This document shows positions 6,462 to 8,113 of a DNA stretch of 8,113 bases, one piece after another. Within the stretch, counting starts at the first letter, position 1. Each line of letters starts with the position of its first letter. This DNA comes from Candidatus Bipolaricaulota bacterium (GTDB lineage: Bacteria > Bipolaricaulota > Bipolaricaulia > M55B111). The notes under the pieces were generated by a model, which saw only the letters and a program-made list of their open reading frames with translations, was not told where the DNA came from and ran no database searches. The stretch covers positions 1 to 8,113 of the forward strand of contig JAGXLQ010000057.1 of NCBI GenBank assembly GCA_018334595.1. The letters are read 5' to 3'. The translations under genes and the position numbers were made by a program.

Positions 6462-7121
6462 TTACCCACCGAGTTCCTGTTGCACCCGCTCCTGCAACTC
6501 GCCGTCGTGTATCTTCACCTGGATCTGGTACTGTTCCTCCGTAAATATTCCACCTTTGTCCTCCAGGTTCGCAGAAACGAGATCACTATCGAAGTAAGCC
6601 GAGTTAAACCTGGTCATGACGTGGCGGTAGAGGAACAACTCGACCTTCCCGATAACCTTTCCCAGGTAAATCAACGAGCCTTTGACAGCCCGATAGGCAG
6701 CATTCCAGAAGTTCCTTGCCGCCCCGCGTTGATCACCTTCTTTGATGCTTTCTCGCGAGCAGTTGAAGGAGGATACGGACTTTTTGAGTTCCTCCATATG
6801 GGCTTCTTCTGGGTCAAATGCCGCCTGAGCGGCGGTCCTCTCCCTGACGTGTTCCTGTCCCTCCCCTTCCCGGGGGTGCCATTCTTTCCAGGGGCCAAGC
6901 CTTTCCGCGGGAAGGTCCGCTTCAAAGGATTCTTTCTTGATGGTGTAGTTAAAGTGATCACAGAAATTGGTTATCTCTTTCCAGTCCCCCCTCACCGTTA
7001 ACCCGGCGGGCCCGTTCTTTATTGACGGTAGGGTAGTATCCGGTGGTTTGTCGTCGTCCTCAGCAGCCTCTTCTGGCGAACTGGTACTCTTGGCATCGTC
7101 CTCTTCTATCGTAGTTTTCAT
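6462..7121 (-). CDS. Acidic conserved protein resembling a haloarchaeal family (recalled as DUF5828)
   Basis: The product has 219 residues and unknown function. Residues 1-35 are an acidic, Pro/Ser-rich and probably disordered tail. The conserved part follows: GLTVRGDWKEI (40-50), WKEWHPREGE (78-87), RERTAAQAAF (93-102), a helical stretch around 108-160, then YRHVMTRFNSAYFDSDLV and SANL (165-186), and a polar C-terminal strand/helix. The order and wording (V-RG-W, EW-EWRP, KTAEQA, VMT then YFDNELVSAN) match from memory a conserved protein of Halobacteria listed as DUF5828; this rests on recall, not on a search. There is no signal peptide or clear membrane helix, so it is probably cytosolic. 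The start is well supported by GGAGGT (7127-7132) five bases upstream and by a consensus promoter. It is transcribed alone, towards the transporter operon, and ends at its own terminator. Nothing in its surroundings reveals its role. Confidence 0.72.
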   Translation of the reverse strand: MKTTIEEDDAKSTSSPEEAAEDDDKPPDTTLPSIKNGPAGLTVRGDWKEITNFCDHFNYTIKKESFEADLPAERLGPWKEWHPREGEGQEHVRERTAAQAAFDPEEAHMEELKKSVSSFNCSRESIKEGDQRGAARNFWNAAYRAVKGSLIYLGKVIGKVELFLYRHVMTRFNSAYFDSDLVSANLEDKGGIFTEEQYQIQVKIHDGELQERVQQELGG

Positions 7122-7151
7122 TCTCTACCTCCACTTCAATTTTCATCGTTC

Positions 7152-7179
7152 ATTATAGGGAGGTAATTGGCTCTGTCAA
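7152..7179 (-). promoter_or_regulatory. Consensus sigma-70 promoter of the acidic-protein gene
   Basis: On the minus strand TTGACA (7179-7174) and TATAAT (7157-7152) are both perfect hexamers separated by 16 bases. Transcription should begin near 7145, giving a leader of about 24 bases with GGAGGT at 7132-7127 ahead of the ATG at 7121. This is strong evidence for a bacterial rather than archaeal host and suggests high, constitutive expression. Confidence 0.85.
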
Positions 7180-7193
7180 CCCCCATTTTACCC

Positions 7194-8113
7194 CTATTCG
7201 GATGATCGTTGTAACTCGATCAGGGCAAACCTGGGGACGTAGAGACCCTCATATTTTTCCTGACCTATATATTCGTTCATCTTTCCGGTCAACCCGTCAA
7301 CAAAGGGATCGAGGTTAACGTTGTAAGTGATGACTATCTCGTTCTCCCGGGAGGCCAGCTCGGGGTGGGACTTTACCGCATATGCGATAAAAACCGCCTT
7401 ACCACCTTTCGTCTCCTCCTTGCTCCAGGGCGAAGGGACGGAGTACACCGCTCCCTGATCTTTCCAGGGACCGGTTAGGTCTGCGGCTGTATATAGGTGA
7501 ACATCGTAGCCGAGGGGCGGTATCTGAAGAGAATACCAACCGAAGAAACGGTTGTGCTGGACTGTCGTCTCCGATACTCCGGGCAAACCCTGAATCGAGG
7601 ACGGACTACCCTCCTGCACCCAGCTACCTTCCCGGTGGAAGTAGAGGTCCTCCCAGTCCCCCCGCTCCGCGTTCTCCACCTTTATCCGTGCCAGGGTCGT
7701 CTTGGAACCAATCCCCGACCCCTTCTCGCCAAATATATAGAGCCATCCATCCTTGACCAAGACGGCACTTCCCCAGGTAACCCCGTCCTTCTTCGGCAGG
7801 TACTTAGAGGAATAATTCCAGTCATCAGGGTCATCTTCGGGGTTCTGCACCAGAAACAGGGTGGTCCCCAAGACCGAAAACGACTGAGTTCCCCCCGTCG
7901 AAACCCTATCACAAGCAACCAATAGAGAGGAGTTAAGCCTCACGCCGACGACGGGCCAGTAGAACTTGTCCTTCTCGGAAGAGGGAAATATAGGTCCAAT
8001 ATCCCCGTTGTCCCGCCAGTACTTTTCAATCCGGGAGAAGCCGCCTTTCTCCGAATTCCGGGTAACGCCAACCGTGTTGTGAATGAAGACTGAATAATCT
8101 CTTTTGCCCTTAA
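7194..8113 (-). CDS. Probable DUF4185/glycosidase-like beta-propeller protein (5' end missing)
   Basis: The frame is open from the right edge down to the TAG stop at 7194-7196, giving at least 305 residues. A GTG at 7943 lies inside the conserved run FYWPVVGVRLNSSLLV, so it reads as an internal valine and the true start is beyond the window. The sequence has blade-like repeats: WPVVGVRLNSSLLV, GTTLFLVQNP, TWGSAVLVKDGWLYIFG, LARIKV, FFGWYSL, then YDVHLYTAADLTGPW, FIAYAVKSHPELASRENEIV with ITYNVNL, and a final YVPRFALIEL. The TA-x-x-x-GPW, HPEL and ITYNVN elements are characteristic of DUF4185-like five-bladed propellers related to glycoside hydrolase folds. Function in this group is generally unknown; carbohydrate binding or cleavage is possible. 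Any signal peptide would be outside the window. It lies upstream of, and parallel to, the acidic-protein gene, which has its own promoter. Confidence 0.7.
   Translation of the reverse strand, partial: KGKRDYSVFIHNTVGVTRNSEKGGFSRIEKYWRDNGDIGPIFPSSEKDKFYWPVVGVRLNSSLLVACDRVSTGGTQSFSVLGTTLFLVQNPEDDPDDWNYSSKYLPKKDGVTWGSAVLVKDGWLYIFGEKGSGIGSKTTLARIKVENAERGDWEDLYFHREGSWVQEGSPSSIQGLPGVSETTVQHNRFFGWYSLQIPPLGYDVHLYTAADLTGPWKDQGAVYSVPSPWSKEETKGGKAVFIAYAVKSHPELASRENEIVITYNVNLDPFVDGLTGKMNEYIGQEKYEGLYVPRFALIELQRSSE

Noticed and set aside
6354..7001. 215-codon plus-strand frame opposite the acidic-protein gene
   Set aside because: It is the antisense shadow of the minus-strand gene, which has a promoter, ribosome binding site, terminator and family-like motifs. 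The plus frame has none of these.
7060..7146. Short minus-strand frame from the ATG at 7146, overlapping the start of the acidic-protein gene
   Set aside because: It would encode about 28 residues, lies at the expected transcription start with no room for a ribosome binding site, and is out of frame with the supported gene.
7194..7943. GTG at 7943 as the start of the beta-propeller protein
   Set aside because: The frame stays open to the window edge with matching beta-strand sequence upstream (DYSVFIHNTVG, DKFYWPVVG), so this GTG is an internal valine.

Overview
The window looks like a piece of a bacterial chromosome. The bacterial signals are a consensus-like sigma-70 promoter on the minus strand (TTGACA, 16 bases, TATAAT), a textbook intrinsic terminator hairpin with a T-tract, strong GGAGG ribosome binding sites and tightly overlapping operon genes. 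The predicted proteins are clearly acidic: in MtnA I count about 59 Asp/Glu against 33 Lys/Arg, with few lysines. One minus-strand protein also resembles a family I know from haloarchaea. Together these suggest a halophilic or brine-dwelling bacterium. That is inference; I cannot name a taxon.

Layout. Positions 1-203 hold the C-terminal end of a phytoene-desaturase (CrtI-like) FAD protein that enters from the left edge. It carries an apparent one-base frameshift inside its most conserved motif. Positions 204-608 are non-coding as far as I can tell and probably hold the promoter of the next gene. Positions 609-6333 form a plus-strand block: mtnA (methylthioribose-1-phosphate isomerase), then a complete nucleoside-type ABC importer of the BMP/NupNOPQ (YufNOPQ) class, made of a BMP-family binding protein, a double-domain ATPase and two permeases. 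A strong hairpin terminator sits between the binding protein and the ATPase. The last three genes overlap by a few bases each.

Positions 6334-6461 separate this block from two minus-strand genes and hold the terminator of the first of them. That gene (6462-7121) encodes an acidic protein resembling a conserved haloarchaeal family of unknown function, with its own near-perfect promoter at 7152-7179. The second (7194 to the right edge, 5' end missing) encodes a probable beta-propeller protein of the DUF4185/glycosidase-like type.

How the genes may work together: the ABC importer should bring in nucleosides. MtnA acts on the phosphorylated sugar left after phosphorolysis of methylthioadenosine or, in some organisms, 5'-deoxyadenosine. 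The close linkage suggests a scavenging route for (deoxy/methylthio)nucleosides, but no phosphorylase or later pathway enzyme is visible here. The two minus-strand genes have no evident link to this route. I see no mobile element, CRISPR array, rRNA or tRNA.
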